Assembly (NCBI GenBank): GCA_964630775.1
Contig: CAZVYY010000023.1
Coordinates: 1-64,000 of the forward strand
Length of the DNA: 64,000 nt
Direction of reading: 5' to 3'
From: Anaeroglomus sp964630775
Lineage (GTDB): Bacteria > Planctomycetota > Phycisphaerae > Sedimentisphaerales > Anaerohalosphaeraceae
Notes under the pieces: model-generated
Told to the model about the DNA's origin: nothing
Databases searched by the model: none
Seen by the model: the letters and a program-made list of their open reading frames with translations, nothing else
Made by a program: the position numbers and the translations under genes
Shown here: piece after piece, positions 18,068-26,721 of the stretch
How positions within the stretch are numbered: the first letter of the stretch is position 1
Layout of the letters: each line of letters starts with the position of its first letter

Positions 18068-18355
18068 TTACCTGTCTGCGTTATTATCCTCGGGGTTCTT
18101 GTCGCTATCTTCATTGGATTTCTGGGCCCGTTTGACCATCAGATAAAACATCGTCCCAAAACCCACAAAAAAACCAATAATCAACCAGCCCGGGCTGGTA
18201 TTTTCCAGCTTATCCATCTGGGCACCCAGCCAAGCCATACCCCCGCAGACGATACAGAATTCAAAGCCGATCCCCATCCAGCGCATCCCGCTGCGGTAAA
18301 ACTTCTCGTCTCTGAGACCTTTGAATTTGCGGGTCATTTCGGGTATCGCCCCCAC
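18068..18355 (-). CDS. atpZ: AtpZ/AtpI-family (F1Fo ATPase gene 1) protein
   Basis: 95 residues, two membrane helices (MGIGFEFCIVCGGMAWLGAQ and WLIIGFFVGFGTMFYLMVKR), charged tail. The pattern G-x-x-x-G before the second helix end and the place at the head of the atp genes fit the ATPase_gene1/AtpZ family. The stop codon is 8 bases from the next start. It follows the HEAT-repeat gene by 19 bases, so both are likely co-transcribed. Confidence 0.75.
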   Translation of the reverse strand: MGAIPEMTRKFKGLRDEKFYRSGMRWMGIGFEFCIVCGGMAWLGAQMDKLENTSPGWLIIGFFVGFGTMFYLMVKRAQKSNEDSDKNPEDNNADR

Positions 18356-18374
18356 AGGGGTAGTAAACAGGTGC

Positions 18375-20141
18375 TTAGGACTTCGCCTGGTCCAGAATCA
18401 GGGTCTTGACCTTTTCACTGGGCAGGTTCAAGGCACCATAGGCCCCCGCCGCGGCAGAACGCAGCGCCGGGTCTGTCTCGGTTGAGCTGACCAGACTGTA
18501 AATCGCATCGATTTGTTCGGCCAGCAGCAGGTTGGCATTCAATTTGGCGGAGGTCGCAAGGGAACCAAACGCCGCAATGCGAACCTCGGCACTGTTCTTG
18601 TCGGACAAGGCCATCACGGCAATCGCCCGCTGGGCTTCCGGGCTTTCCAGTCGCGCCAGCACTTCGGCCGCCAGGGTCTGCATCTGCTGATTCGTCGAGG
18701 TGCTGACCTTGACCAATGCCCCCAGGGCCTTGGATAAATCAACGATGGAGTTATGCGTCAACGCCAGTTTTTCCATCGCTTTGATAGAACGCAGGGCATA
18801 CTTGGCCGACAGTTCCGCACCGACCTGGTCGGCTCCCTGTTCAAGAATGGCCTCGGACAGATTTTCCACAATCTTCTCGCTGCCGACAAAGCCTGTGGTC
18901 GGCAAAGCCAGTGCAATCGCTACGGCGGCACTGTAACGCACTTTATAATCATCAAACGTCAATGCCCTGGCCAGCGGCTGTTCGGTGCCCAACTGGTACA
19001 ACAGCGATTTTGTGCCGGCATTGACGGCCAGGGCTTCGACTACCCCCAGAGCCACAAACGCTTCTTTATTCTTCAATGCCCGATCCAGGGCCTGGTGCAG
19101 ATACTCCGGCCCGGCCGTGGTGGCATAGGTCATTGCATCCGGGTGCCCCTGTCCGAAATACTCCGGCATGGCAATCGCATACGATTCCGCGCGGAAATAA
19201 CCGGCCAGCCAAAGCCCAATGGCCTTACCGATGGCCGGGTCGGCCTTCAGCGCCCATTCGCAGCTTCGCATCGACATTAATTCATTGAAATAGGCTTTAT
19301 CGACCTCTTGTCTCTGCAATCCCTTGCCCGCAGCATCCCAGAACCACAGATTCCCAAAGGTGTTCTCTTCTGTGAGCGCAACGGATTCGGCTCGGTCGTA
19401 ATACATCTCTCCCAGCTTGAAGAACAATTCCGCCGCAGGGACTTTCAACGCACTGGAATCGATTTCACTGATCGCCTTTTCCGCCAGGGCCTTAAGCTCA
19501 GGGGAAGCATCCTGTTCCACAACCAATTTCAAATAGGGCAACGGTTCAAAATAGCCAATCTTGCCGAGCGCCCGGATGATTTCCGCCTTGAGCGCAGCAT
19601 TTTCGGTCTGAAGTGCCGCTGTCAGGGGACGAATCGCCCCCTTGCCGATTTTGGGCAAGGCCTGGGTAATCGGGGCAAATTCGGTCTTTCGTCCGTCATC
19701 GGCCAATGCACTGAGCATATAAGGAATGGCATATTCGCCGGCGTTGCGGAGCCGTTCTTCGGCGGCAATTCTGCCCCGAATAGTCGTGCTCAGGCGACGA
19801 ATTTCCTCAACGATAATTTTGGGGTCGGTCCGACGGGCAAAACGACCCTGCTCGATGATTTCCAGAATTTTGCCGCTGACTTCCCGAAGCTGTTCGCTTT
19901 CGGCATTCATTTTCAGCAAAATGTTATAGCCATCCGAATTCTCTTCGCTTAAGGCCAGAAGCTCCTGCGGATCAGGATTCGCTTCGACAATCTTTTGGCC
20001 GTATCCCTGTGCCAGGTCAAATCGTCCGATTGCGGTGTAGTGCAAAAAATCATTCCAATCACTCTTCACCCCTTCGGCCAACACTGATGTCGCCAAAACG
20101 AACAAAAAGACGACTCCAAGAATCCGTTTTCCAAGTACCAT
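18375..20141 (-). CDS. exported HEAT-repeat protein
   Basis: 588 residues with a signal peptide (GVVFLFVLATSVLAEG). The mature part is an alpha-solenoid with HEAT-like repeats: IPYMLSALADDG, IRPLTAALQTENAALKAEII, RALGKIGYFEPLPYLKLVVE, and later LARALTFDDYKVRYSAAVAI. No catalytic motif is visible. HEAT solenoids usually mediate protein contacts. It precedes atpZ by only 19 bases on the same strand and so appears to head the ATP synthase transcript, though no link to ATP synthase function is known to me. Confidence 0.75.
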   Translation of the reverse strand: MVLGKRILGVVFLFVLATSVLAEGVKSDWNDFLHYTAIGRFDLAQGYGQKIVEANPDPQELLALSEENSDGYNILLKMNAESEQLREVSGKILEIIEQGRFARRTDPKIIVEEIRRLSTTIRGRIAAEERLRNAGEYAIPYMLSALADDGRKTEFAPITQALPKIGKGAIRPLTAALQTENAALKAEIIRALGKIGYFEPLPYLKLVVEQDASPELKALAEKAISEIDSSALKVPAAELFFKLGEMYYDRAESVALTEENTFGNLWFWDAAGKGLQRQEVDKAYFNELMSMRSCEWALKADPAIGKAIGLWLAGYFRAESYAIAMPEYFGQGHPDAMTYATTAGPEYLHQALDRALKNKEAFVALGVVEALAVNAGTKSLLYQLGTEQPLARALTFDDYKVRYSAAVAIALALPTTGFVGSEKIVENLSEAILEQGADQVGAELSAKYALRSIKAMEKLALTHNSIVDLSKALGALVKVSTSTNQQMQTLAAEVLARLESPEAQRAIAVMALSDKNSAEVRIAAFGSLATSAKLNANLLLAEQIDAIYSLVSSTETDPALRSAAAGAYGALNLPSEKVKTLILDQAKS

Positions 20142-20291
20142 CGTTATAATCTCCGAAAATGAGTCCTGAAAACAACATACAGTCCACCTAAAGATAAGAC
20201 TTCATATATATAAGGAATAAATAAAGGCTGTCAATCAAAAACACAAAAGCAGGTCAATTCCGTCAGCTTTTTACCCTCATCTATAACCTAT

Positions 20292-20909
20292 TTAATGATA
20301 TAGTTTATTTTTTACTATATATTCCAACACATCAGGACATAATATATCTTCCCCAACCTGCCCCGAAGCGACGCGTCTGCGGACCTCTGTGCTGCTAATG
20401 TCAACCAGCGGTGTCGGGATTACATGCTGTTCAAGGGCATCAATCTGGTCCGGCCGGAAGTGTGCCAGCAATGCTTTTAACGAGGGCCTTTCGTACCCTG
20501 CCCGATACATAATACACAACTGACACCTGTCCAGCAGTTCCCCAATGCGATACCAATACGGCAAATCCACAATAGCATCCGCTCCGACAAGCCAGTAAAG
20601 CGGAGCAGGGAAGTCAAACTGCTCACGGAAGGCAATAACCGTATCATAGGTATAGCTGGGCTGCGGACGTTTCAGTTCGATATCGCTGACTTCAAGGCCG
20701 GCGACACCCCGGATCGCAAGACGAATCATCTCCATCCGGTCCTGCCCTTCGGCAACCGGCGGATTCATTTTATGGGGAGAACGGGCCGCAGGTATCATAA
20801 TCAACCGGCCAACATGCAAATAGCTCATGGCAAACTGAGCCATCTGAATATGACCTCGATGCACCGGATCAAAAGACCCGCCAAACAGAATGATTCCGTC
20901 CGCATTCAT
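20292..20909 (-). CDS. nadD: nicotinate-nucleotide adenylyltransferase
   Basis: 205 residues, standard for NadD. It adenylates nicotinate mononucleotide in NAD synthesis. The nucleotidyltransferase signature GGSFDPVHRGH (10-20) and the C-terminal ISSTEVRRRV are present, with PHK at the substrate loop (RSPHKMN). The ATG at 20909 immediately precedes the core beta strand (DGIILFGGSFDP), which supports the start. It is followed at a distance of 150 bases by the HEAT gene. Confidence 0.93.
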   Translation of the reverse strand: MNADGIILFGGSFDPVHRGHIQMAQFAMSYLHVGRLIMIPAARSPHKMNPPVAEGQDRMEMIRLAIRGVAGLEVSDIELKRPQPSYTYDTVIAFREQFDFPAPLYWLVGADAIVDLPYWYRIGELLDRCQLCIMYRAGYERPSLKALLAHFRPDQIDALEQHVIPTPLVDISSTEVRRRVASGQVGEDILCPDVLEYIVKNKLYH

Positions 20910-21418
20910 CGTATGTCACGGTTCCCAATTACGAATTATGTCAATTACTGTCAATATTACGATAACCAAGGCAGCAAAACCGGCAGCGCACAGCGATGGT
21001 CGGAATTATACTCTGGTCATGCTGTTTTGTCTAATCAAACCAAATGCTTATGTTGCCTTTTTGAATGCCGGATGCATAGCTTGCCAGGCTCAACTTTTAC
21101 GGATAAAACTCACAATCACTTGTTATATTTCATTTTTTTAATCAATTCACACCAAAAATTTTTTCGTTTTTTGATTTTTTTGCGTGTTTCTGGAATCGTA
21201 TCATGATTTCCCGCTTTCGGCGGCTGCAAAGTCGCGCGAACAAAAATATATCCCTGCAATATTTTGCATTCATTGGCCTGTTTGAAAGATTTTTCGTTTC
21301 TTTGCACGCGTGCTTAATTACACCCCTGCAATTGCCGAAAGCATGGTTATAATCCCATGGCTTTGACTCCAAAGTCTTCTGGAATGGCCGGTTAAGTCAA
21401 AAAATCCGTGAAGAAAAT
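20910..21418. other. intergenic region without a convincing gene
   Basis: About 500 bases, AT-rich in its second half. Short minus-strand frames (21116-21372) lack ribosome sites and recognisable products. The region must hold the nadD promoter. Nothing further was recognised. Confidence 0.5.
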
Positions 21419-21446
21419 TTGAACTCTGTGACGATGTTTATATAAT
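21419..21446 (+). promoter_or_regulatory. promoter of the H1-like micro-gene
   Basis: TTGAAC (21419-21424), a 16-base spacer and a perfect TATAAT (21441-21446). Predicted transcription start is near 21453, giving a ~67-base leader before the ATG at 21520. Confidence 0.65.
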
Positions 21447-21519
21447 AGTAGGTATAAGCAGAGAAATAAAACCTGTACAGGTATATCTTGGATAAGTTGT
21501 GAAAGGAGGTGAACAGACT

Positions 21520-21621
21520 ATGGCAAAGAAAGCTGCGAAAAAGAAAGTTGCGAAGAAAAAAGTCGTAAAGAAAGTTGCGAAGAAAAAAGTCGCAAAGAAG
21601 AAAGTCGCGAAAAAGAAATAA
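21520..21621 (+). CDS. 33-residue lysine-rich histone-H1-like peptide
   Basis: Starts MAKKAAKKKVAKKKVVKK and continues as repeats of the unit K-K-K-V-A, ending AKKK; it contains only Met, Ala, Lys and Val (about 60% Lys). Composition and the KKVA/KKAA repeats resemble the C-terminal tails of bacterial H1-like proteins (Hc1, AlgP, BpH1 type), which bind DNA without sequence specificity. A perfect AAAGGAGGTGA ribosome site lies 9 bases upstream; a consensus-like promoter and a strong terminator frame the gene. It is too short for most gene callers. Binding to DNA or RNA is inferred from composition. Confidence 0.75.
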   Translation: MAKKAAKKKVAKKKVVKKVAKKKVAKKKVAKKK

Positions 21622-21658
21622 GTTTGAGCTTTTAAAAAAAGCACAAACAGCGAACCAA

Positions 21659-21697
21659 AAGGAAAGTTTCCCAGCCACGGCGAAACTTTCCTTTTTT
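21659..21697 (+). terminator. rho-independent terminator of the H1-like micro-gene
   Basis: Perfect 12-base stem AAGGAAAGTTTC (21659-21670) / GAAACTTTCCTT (21682-21693), 11-base loop, ending in six T (21692-21697). It lies 37 bases after the stop codon. A second, weaker stem CCCGCAG/CTGCGGG lies at 21742-21764. Confidence 0.88.
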
Positions 21698-21949
21698 GAT
21701 GCGCCGCCGTTCGATCCCATTTTAAATTCAGACCCTAAATCCCCGCAGCAACACTGCCTGCGGGCTTTGATTTTGAAATACAACTTTCATCGCCTTGCCC
21801 ATAAAAATTGCATCCCGGGCGATTTAAATTCCAACCTAAGTGATTTCAAATAAACTACTTAGCAATCAACCTGCACCCCTTCCGGGCGGATGCAGTCCGG
21901 TTCAAAACAGGGCATCTGGCAGTGGAACAGGCTCCGACGTACGCTTAAC

Positions 21950-22165
21950 AACCGGCATGGACGGCAGAGTGGGACATCTAAAGAAAATTTGGCTTATCGG
22001 CATCCACCACCCGATCCATCGCCTGAATCGCTTCGATGGTTAGGGATTCGGTAAGGGAGATATCCTGCCCGTAATATTTTTCCCGCCCCGTCACACCCCC
22101 CGGAGTGAAAAACGCCGCCGTGCAGGTCATGCCCTTTATGAATAATCTTCGCGTGATGGAGTCTC
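21950..22165 (-). pseudogene. sulfatase fragment with a premature stop
   Basis: Reading the minus strand from about 22165 gives ITRRRLFIKGM..., then EKYYGQDISLTESLTIEA, ...VVDADKPNFL, a TAG at 21978-21980, and then MSHSAVHA in the same frame. In type I sulfatases the corresponding motifs are KYHGQDxxLTEALTxEA followed by KPFFLYMSHYAVHAP; the TAG sits exactly where the Tyr codon (TAT/TAC) should be. No start codon precedes it after an in-frame TGA, and the N-terminal active-site region (CxPSR) is absent nearby. It is thus a decayed internal fragment. Family assignment is from remembered motifs. Confidence 0.6.
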
Positions 22166-22276
22166 AGGATACCTGTCCGTGCTTGCGTTGTGCGCGTAGT
22201 CATCATAGTCGTTCGGGACCGACAGTCAGGTATCATCCGTGAATCGTTGGAGGCGCAAAGGAATGTCGGCGGCGGA

Positions 22277-24157
22277 TTAACCGCCAAGCCCCGCCATCGC
22301 CGGCGTTTGTTCTTCGGCTTGTTCACCACAACTCCCGGTGCAGTGCGCCTGAATCGCAAGACTGAATACAGAACCCTGCCCGATCTGGCTGGACACGGTG
22401 ACGTCGCCCCCCAGCATCCGGGCCAATTGCCGCGTAATCGTCAGCCCCAGCCCGGAGCCTCCATAGCGGCTGGCCATCCTGCTGCCTGCCTGACTGAATG
22501 CCTCAAACACCGCATCCAACTGGTCGGCAGCAATGCCGATTCCGGTATCCTCCACATCAAACCGCAGAACAGACTGTTCCATCGACACCTTGATATGCAC
22601 ATGGCCAACGTGCGTAAACTTAATGGCATTACTGGCCAGGTTAACCAGGCATTGCCGTATGCGGATCGGATCCGATTGAATGATGTCCGGCACTGTCGGC
22701 TGAATCACTATCTGAAAATCAAGCCCCCGGTTGACGGCCGTCGGCTTCAGCATTGACTCGATATGCTTCAGCAGTTCATACACATTGCAGTCAGTAATCT
22801 CCACGCGCATCCGCCCAGCCTCAATTTTGGACAAATCCAGAATATCATTCAGCAACATCAGCAGATTGCTGGAGCTTTCGTGGATAATGCCCACATAATA
22901 CCGCTGGTCCTCACCCAGCGATTCTTCGGCCAGCAGTTCACAAAAACCAAGGATGGCGTTCATCGGCGTGCGGATATCGTGGCTCATGGAGGCCAGAAAT
23001 GCGCTTTTGGCCTGGTTGGCCTGCAGGGCATCCCGGGCACTCTGATCCGCTTTGTCTTTCTGCTCTTTCAATTCCTGGGTCCGCCTGGCAACCAGACGGT
23101 CCGCCAGCTCATTTCGCCGATATAAAGACTGCAAATACAAGACCATTAAACCCGTCAGGACACCGCCGACCGGAAGAATCAGCCATACCGGCCAAAACTG
23201 CATGTCCGTCAGAAAACCGGCCTCTTTCCGCCGCGACAAACAGACTTCCAGTGTCCGGTCTGAATAGCACAGTGGATTGCGATAGCTGTACACAGGACTG
23301 AATAATCCCGAATTCGGCTGCCCGGAAAACAACTCTCTGCTGTCCTGTCTGTACACAACGTTCTTCTCGGAATCCACCGCCTGTTCCAGGATACAGACTT
23401 GAATATCCAGAGACAGCATTTGGCGTGTGTGGTCAACCACATCATGAATATCGATAATCCCGACAACAAATCCCAGCAGGCTTTGTTTTCGGGCCTGTTC
23501 AGTCTGATTAAAACCCAGATGATCAAACTGCGGAACAATAATCCAGCAGTCATTGTGCATCGGGATTGCAGCCATTGAATCCCGGTTAGGGGGAAACGGC
23601 TTGAACACCGAGCAGGACTGTCCGGACTGAACCGCTTTATCCATCGCCTGGATCACATCCGTTTCGTTGTTTAAATCATATCCGGCGATTCCCTGGTAAA
23701 GTCCAAATGGTTCAATATAGTAAATGGGGTAGTATGTCGGCCCCGCCCCGGCGCGTTGTCCATCGGACCCTGTGATTTGAAACTGCTCCACACCATCCGC
23801 CCGGGCACGCATTTCATATCGATCACGGTCATGTTCCGCTACACGCGGCACCCAGAACATCGCCGCAAAGCCTTTGTTTCTGGAGAGCATGGGCAGAATA
23901 AAACCGGAAAATTCATCACGAGAAATAAAATCTGAATATGTGTAAAAAAGCGACACCGATTCAAGCGAATACATCGCCTGATGGATTCGGCCGGCCAAAA
24001 TATTGTCATACGAAATCGCTTCCCGTTCAAAATCCCTGACCGTTTTTTTCTTGACCGCATCAAAGCAGAATAAAAACATAAATACAGTGGCCCCCGCCCC
24101 TGCCAGCAGGGTCAGTAAAGTGCCTTTATGGAATCCTTGGCTGCTGTTTTTATTCAT
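22277..24157 (-). CDS. CHASE-domain membrane histidine kinase
   Basis: 626 residues. Membrane helix ~12-32, periplasmic CHASE domain ~60-245 (FSGFILPMLSRNKGFAAMFW, VPRVAEHDRDRYE, TYYPIYYIEP), second helix ~320-342, a coiled coil, then HisKA with phospho-acceptor His393 (FLASMSHDIRTPMNAILGF) and HATPase_c (CLVNLASNAIKFTH, DVEDTGIGI, GSGLGLTITRQLA). There is no receiver domain. CHASE domains bind small ligands outside the cytoplasm. The gene follows the binding-lipoprotein gene by 22 bases, which suggests that the two form one sensing module. No response regulator is encoded beside it. Confidence 0.9.
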   Translation of the reverse strand: MNKNSSQGFHKGTLLTLLAGAGATVFMFLFCFDAVKKKTVRDFEREAISYDNILAGRIHQAMYSLESVSLFYTYSDFISRDEFSGFILPMLSRNKGFAAMFWVPRVAEHDRDRYEMRARADGVEQFQITGSDGQRAGAGPTYYPIYYIEPFGLYQGIAGYDLNNETDVIQAMDKAVQSGQSCSVFKPFPPNRDSMAAIPMHNDCWIIVPQFDHLGFNQTEQARKQSLLGFVVGIIDIHDVVDHTRQMLSLDIQVCILEQAVDSEKNVVYRQDSRELFSGQPNSGLFSPVYSYRNPLCYSDRTLEVCLSRRKEAGFLTDMQFWPVWLILPVGGVLTGLMVLYLQSLYRRNELADRLVARRTQELKEQKDKADQSARDALQANQAKSAFLASMSHDIRTPMNAILGFCELLAEESLGEDQRYYVGIIHESSSNLLMLLNDILDLSKIEAGRMRVEITDCNVYELLKHIESMLKPTAVNRGLDFQIVIQPTVPDIIQSDPIRIRQCLVNLASNAIKFTHVGHVHIKVSMEQSVLRFDVEDTGIGIAADQLDAVFEAFSQAGSRMASRYGGSGLGLTITRQLARMLGGDVTVSSQIGQGSVFSLAIQAHCTGSCGEQAEEQTPAMAGLGG

Positions 24158-24179
24158 CCGTTTTCCAACTCACCGCTGT

Positions 24180-25259
24180 TTACTGCCCGTCGCGTCCAAC
24201 AATAATGTCGATGGTGTTGGCAACATCGGGCGAAATCGTTAAATGGAGTTTCCTGGCGGTATTCAGATTCAGCATCGATTGCCCTTTCCGCCCCAGGATA
24301 ATGTCCATGGAATCAGGCACATCTCCGCCTAAAATTCTGTTGGCAAATTGCCCGGCCAGACCGCCCTGCTCAACTCCAGACTCCAGCATTCCGCACAACG
24401 AGCCGTCATCGACCGCAAAGTTCAGAAAACCAATAATCGGAACAGCACTGTGTTCCACCGTCCATGTCATCAGATCACGCGGCTCACAGACCGTCCCGGA
24501 ATCCTGAGATTCAAGCACGGTATGATACAGATAAATCGCAATGGCGTCGGCTCGCTGCGAATCAAGAACCGCTTTTTGCCATTCCTCCTGCATCCGGGGC
24601 ATCACCCAATCCATCACCTCGACTCCCGGCTCAACCTGGGTTTTCATATAGTCCAATGTATATCGGGATGTCTTGGAATCATCGGATAACACCACAAGAC
24701 GCAGATTGTCCTGTTTGGATGTTAATGTGCGGAACAATGCAACAGATTCCTTGAAATGCGGCCTCTCAATCACACCTGTTAAATTGGCCGCGGGATAGCC
24801 ATATTGGGACGGGTCCGCATTGATACCGCAGAAAACAACAGGAATACCGCCGGCCTGCACCAGGGGGACGCCCACATACCGCATCGCATTATCATCGACA
24901 GCTATCATTACATCCGGATGCCATTGTCCGATAACCTCCAGGGCTTCCTGTGCCTTTTGATTTGCCCAGTTTTCCGAAGGATTGCGTTTGGTGTCCATAT
25001 AAAAACATTGTAAATCCGCCTTATCGGTGTTGACTTCCATCCGAATGCCGCGAGTAACGGCCTGGACCCATTCGTATTCCGGATGATAACTATGCACTAC
25101 CAGTATTTTTTGCCGTGCGATTGATTTGACAGTATTTACAGGCTCACTTGAGGGCTTATTCTCGGATGCGGCATCATTCGGACAACCTGAAAACACAACC
25201 AACGCACATACGGCAAAAACGATACTGATATACTTTTTAATTCTGGGTGTCGTCCTCAC
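24180..25259 (-). CDS. ABC-type substrate-binding lipoprotein (ABC_sub_bind family)
   Basis: 359 residues. Signal peptide with lipobox (VFAVCALVVFSGC), then two lobes typical of the ABC_sub_bind (PF04392-like) group: ILVVHSYHPEYEWVQAVTRG, PDVMIAVDDNAMRYVGVPLV, GIPVVFCGINADPSQYG, ANLTGVIERPHFKESVALFR. No permease or ATPase gene is near. Proteins of this group are often encoded beside or fused to sensor kinases, and here the CHASE kinase starts 22 bases later, so it probably presents a ligand to the kinase rather than feeding a transporter. The ligand is unknown. Confidence 0.8.
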   Translation of the reverse strand: MRTTPRIKKYISIVFAVCALVVFSGCPNDAASENKPSSEPVNTVKSIARQKILVVHSYHPEYEWVQAVTRGIRMEVNTDKADLQCFYMDTKRNPSENWANQKAQEALEVIGQWHPDVMIAVDDNAMRYVGVPLVQAGGIPVVFCGINADPSQYGYPAANLTGVIERPHFKESVALFRTLTSKQDNLRLVVLSDDSKTSRYTLDYMKTQVEPGVEVMDWVMPRMQEEWQKAVLDSQRADAIAIYLYHTVLESQDSGTVCEPRDLMTWTVEHSAVPIIGFLNFAVDDGSLCGMLESGVEQGGLAGQFANRILGGDVPDSMDIILGRKGQSMLNLNTARKLHLTISPDVANTIDIIVGRDGQ

Positions 25260-25578
25260 AGGTCTTCCCTTGGATTCTTTTTTATTTGTTTATCCTGACA
25301 GATTTAGAGGACTCATTACATAACCTGCCTTACGCTATATTTTCGTCTAAAACAGTTTATGGGATAATCAGTTATACCAAAACTTATCGGACACATACTG
25401 TCTATATTTATGTATTTATCAATGCATTCTACTTGCGGAAAGTGCAAAAAATCAAGTTGCATCACGCAACAGGTCGGCTATAATTAACACAAGCAAGGCA
25501 AATAAGTTAAGATTCCAAGAGCAAAGCAGTTACTGGATAGAAACCGTACTTATAGACTCATAATGGAAAGATTGTGTC
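25260..25578. other. divergent intergenic region (binding lipoprotein / HTH protein)
   Basis: About 320 AT-rich bases between two divergent genes, presumably carrying both promoters. No strong palindrome or riboswitch-like structure was recognised. Confidence 0.5.
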
Positions 25579-26583
25579 ATGGCAGGAACATTTTACACTC
25601 TTCAGGAAGCGGCACAAAAGCTCGGAAAAACAGAGTCACAGGTAAAAGATCTCATCAAACAGGGTAAAATCCGCGAGTATCGGGATGGGACCAAGGTGCT
25701 TTACAAGCAGGATGAAATCAACAAACTTGCAGAAGAGTCTGACACCATTGATCTGGTTGCCGATTCAGAAATCGGTCTTGAACTGGAAAAAACCGCTGAA
25801 ATCAAGCTCGAGCCGGATATGAGTCCGGATTCACCCAAAAAGCCTGATAGCGAAGGCGGATTTGGTCTGAGCCAGATGGGTGATTTGACGATGGCCGACA
25901 CCAATGTCGGTACCGTCGGCATCAATGTCCTTGGCGACACGGATGACCATTACAAAGTCACCTCGGATACCAAAGCTGAAACCAAGGCCGCGGAACTCGA
26001 AGAGGTTGAAAGTCTGGACGCAGACGCCAATCTTGAAAGCGTAGGCAGCGGTTCCGGCCTGCTGGACCTGTCCCTCCAGGCCGACGACACCTCGCTGGGT
26101 GCGGTCCTCGATGATATCCTGCCGACCGGGCCGGATATCCCTGCTCAGGCCGAGGCCGCCGCCGCGCCCGTGGATTTTGCCAAAGAAGCCGAAGGCCTGC
26201 TGCACGAACCCGGCGGGGCCGCCGAAGCCGCCGGCCCCGTAATGGCCGCCCCGGTGGCCGCAATCAGCAACGGCGCTGCGGTTCCCATGGGAGCTCAATT
26301 GGTCGCAATTGCCCCTCCGGACCCCGCCTCGAACGTCTATGGCATTATGATGTTTTTCCCCTTATTAGCACTGATATTGGCCGGAATCGCCACCACCGCC
26401 GGCCTGAGAGGGGTACTGCCTTCCATCGTCAAGTTCCTGTCCTACCAGGGACTTGCCGACATCAATTGGGGCTTTATTGTCGCCATCGTTTTACTGCTGA
26501 CCGTGATCATCTTCTCGGTCTTTGCCATGCTGGCAGCCGGAAAAAGCCAGAGCAAAACCGACGTTTATCAGAAAAAACCTTAA
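25579..26583 (+). CDS. membrane-anchored helix-turn-helix (HTH_17/MerR-like) protein
   Basis: 334 residues. Residues ~4-52 are an excisionase/MerR-like HTH (FYTLQEAAQKLGKTESQVKD, LIKQGKIREYRDGTKVLYKQ). Residues ~55-245 are a long acidic, Asp/Glu- and Ala-rich linker with no predicted fold. Two membrane helices close the protein (GIMMFFPLLALILAGIATTA at ~256-275 and WGFIVAIVLLLTVIIFSVFA at ~296-318). The order HTH, linker, two helices would hold a DNA-binding head on a flexible cytoplasmic tether. Ribosome site GGAAAG is 8 bases upstream. Partner genes downstream encode an OmpA-like lipoprotein and Ndk, after a terminator. Function unknown. Confidence 0.75.
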   Translation: MAGTFYTLQEAAQKLGKTESQVKDLIKQGKIREYRDGTKVLYKQDEINKLAEESDTIDLVADSEIGLELEKTAEIKLEPDMSPDSPKKPDSEGGFGLSQMGDLTMADTNVGTVGINVLGDTDDHYKVTSDTKAETKAAELEEVESLDADANLESVGSGSGLLDLSLQADDTSLGAVLDDILPTGPDIPAQAEAAAAPVDFAKEAEGLLHEPGGAAEAAGPVMAAPVAAISNGAAVPMGAQLVAIAPPDPASNVYGIMMFFPLLALILAGIATTAGLRGVLPSIVKFLSYQGLADINWGFIVAIVLLLTVIIFSVFAMLAAGKSQSKTDVYQKKP

Positions 26584-26642
26584 TCACAAAATTGAAACAA
26601 ATCGATTCGTTTTGCCGACATAAAGGATAAGTACGCAATTTT

Positions 26643-26684
26643 AAAGCCCGTATCGGCAGGTCTTCAGCCTGTTGACGGGCTTTT
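26643..26684 (+). terminator. rho-independent terminator after the HTH gene
   Basis: Stem AAGCCCGT...ACGGGCTT with an inner CGGCAGG/CCTGTTG pairing, followed by T residues. It separates the HTH gene from the OmpA-like gene 38 bases further on. Confidence 0.75.
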
Positions 26685-26721
26685 CATAAGGGATTGAATT
26701 TTCTGGAAAGGAAAAAAACAA

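Noticed and set aside
21116..21372. Two short Lys-rich minus-strand frames
   Set aside because: No ribosome site, promoter or family resemblance; region is AT-rich and Lys codons arise by composition.
21397..21783. Phe/Leu-rich minus-strand frames opposite the H1-like gene
   Set aside because: They are the mirror of the lysine codon repeats (AAG/AAA read as CTT/TTT) and have no ribosome site, unlike the plus-strand gene.
21994..22359. 121-residue Arg-rich minus-strand frame
   Set aside because: It overlaps the kinase end and reads the sulfatase fossil out of frame; composition is typical of a shadow frame.
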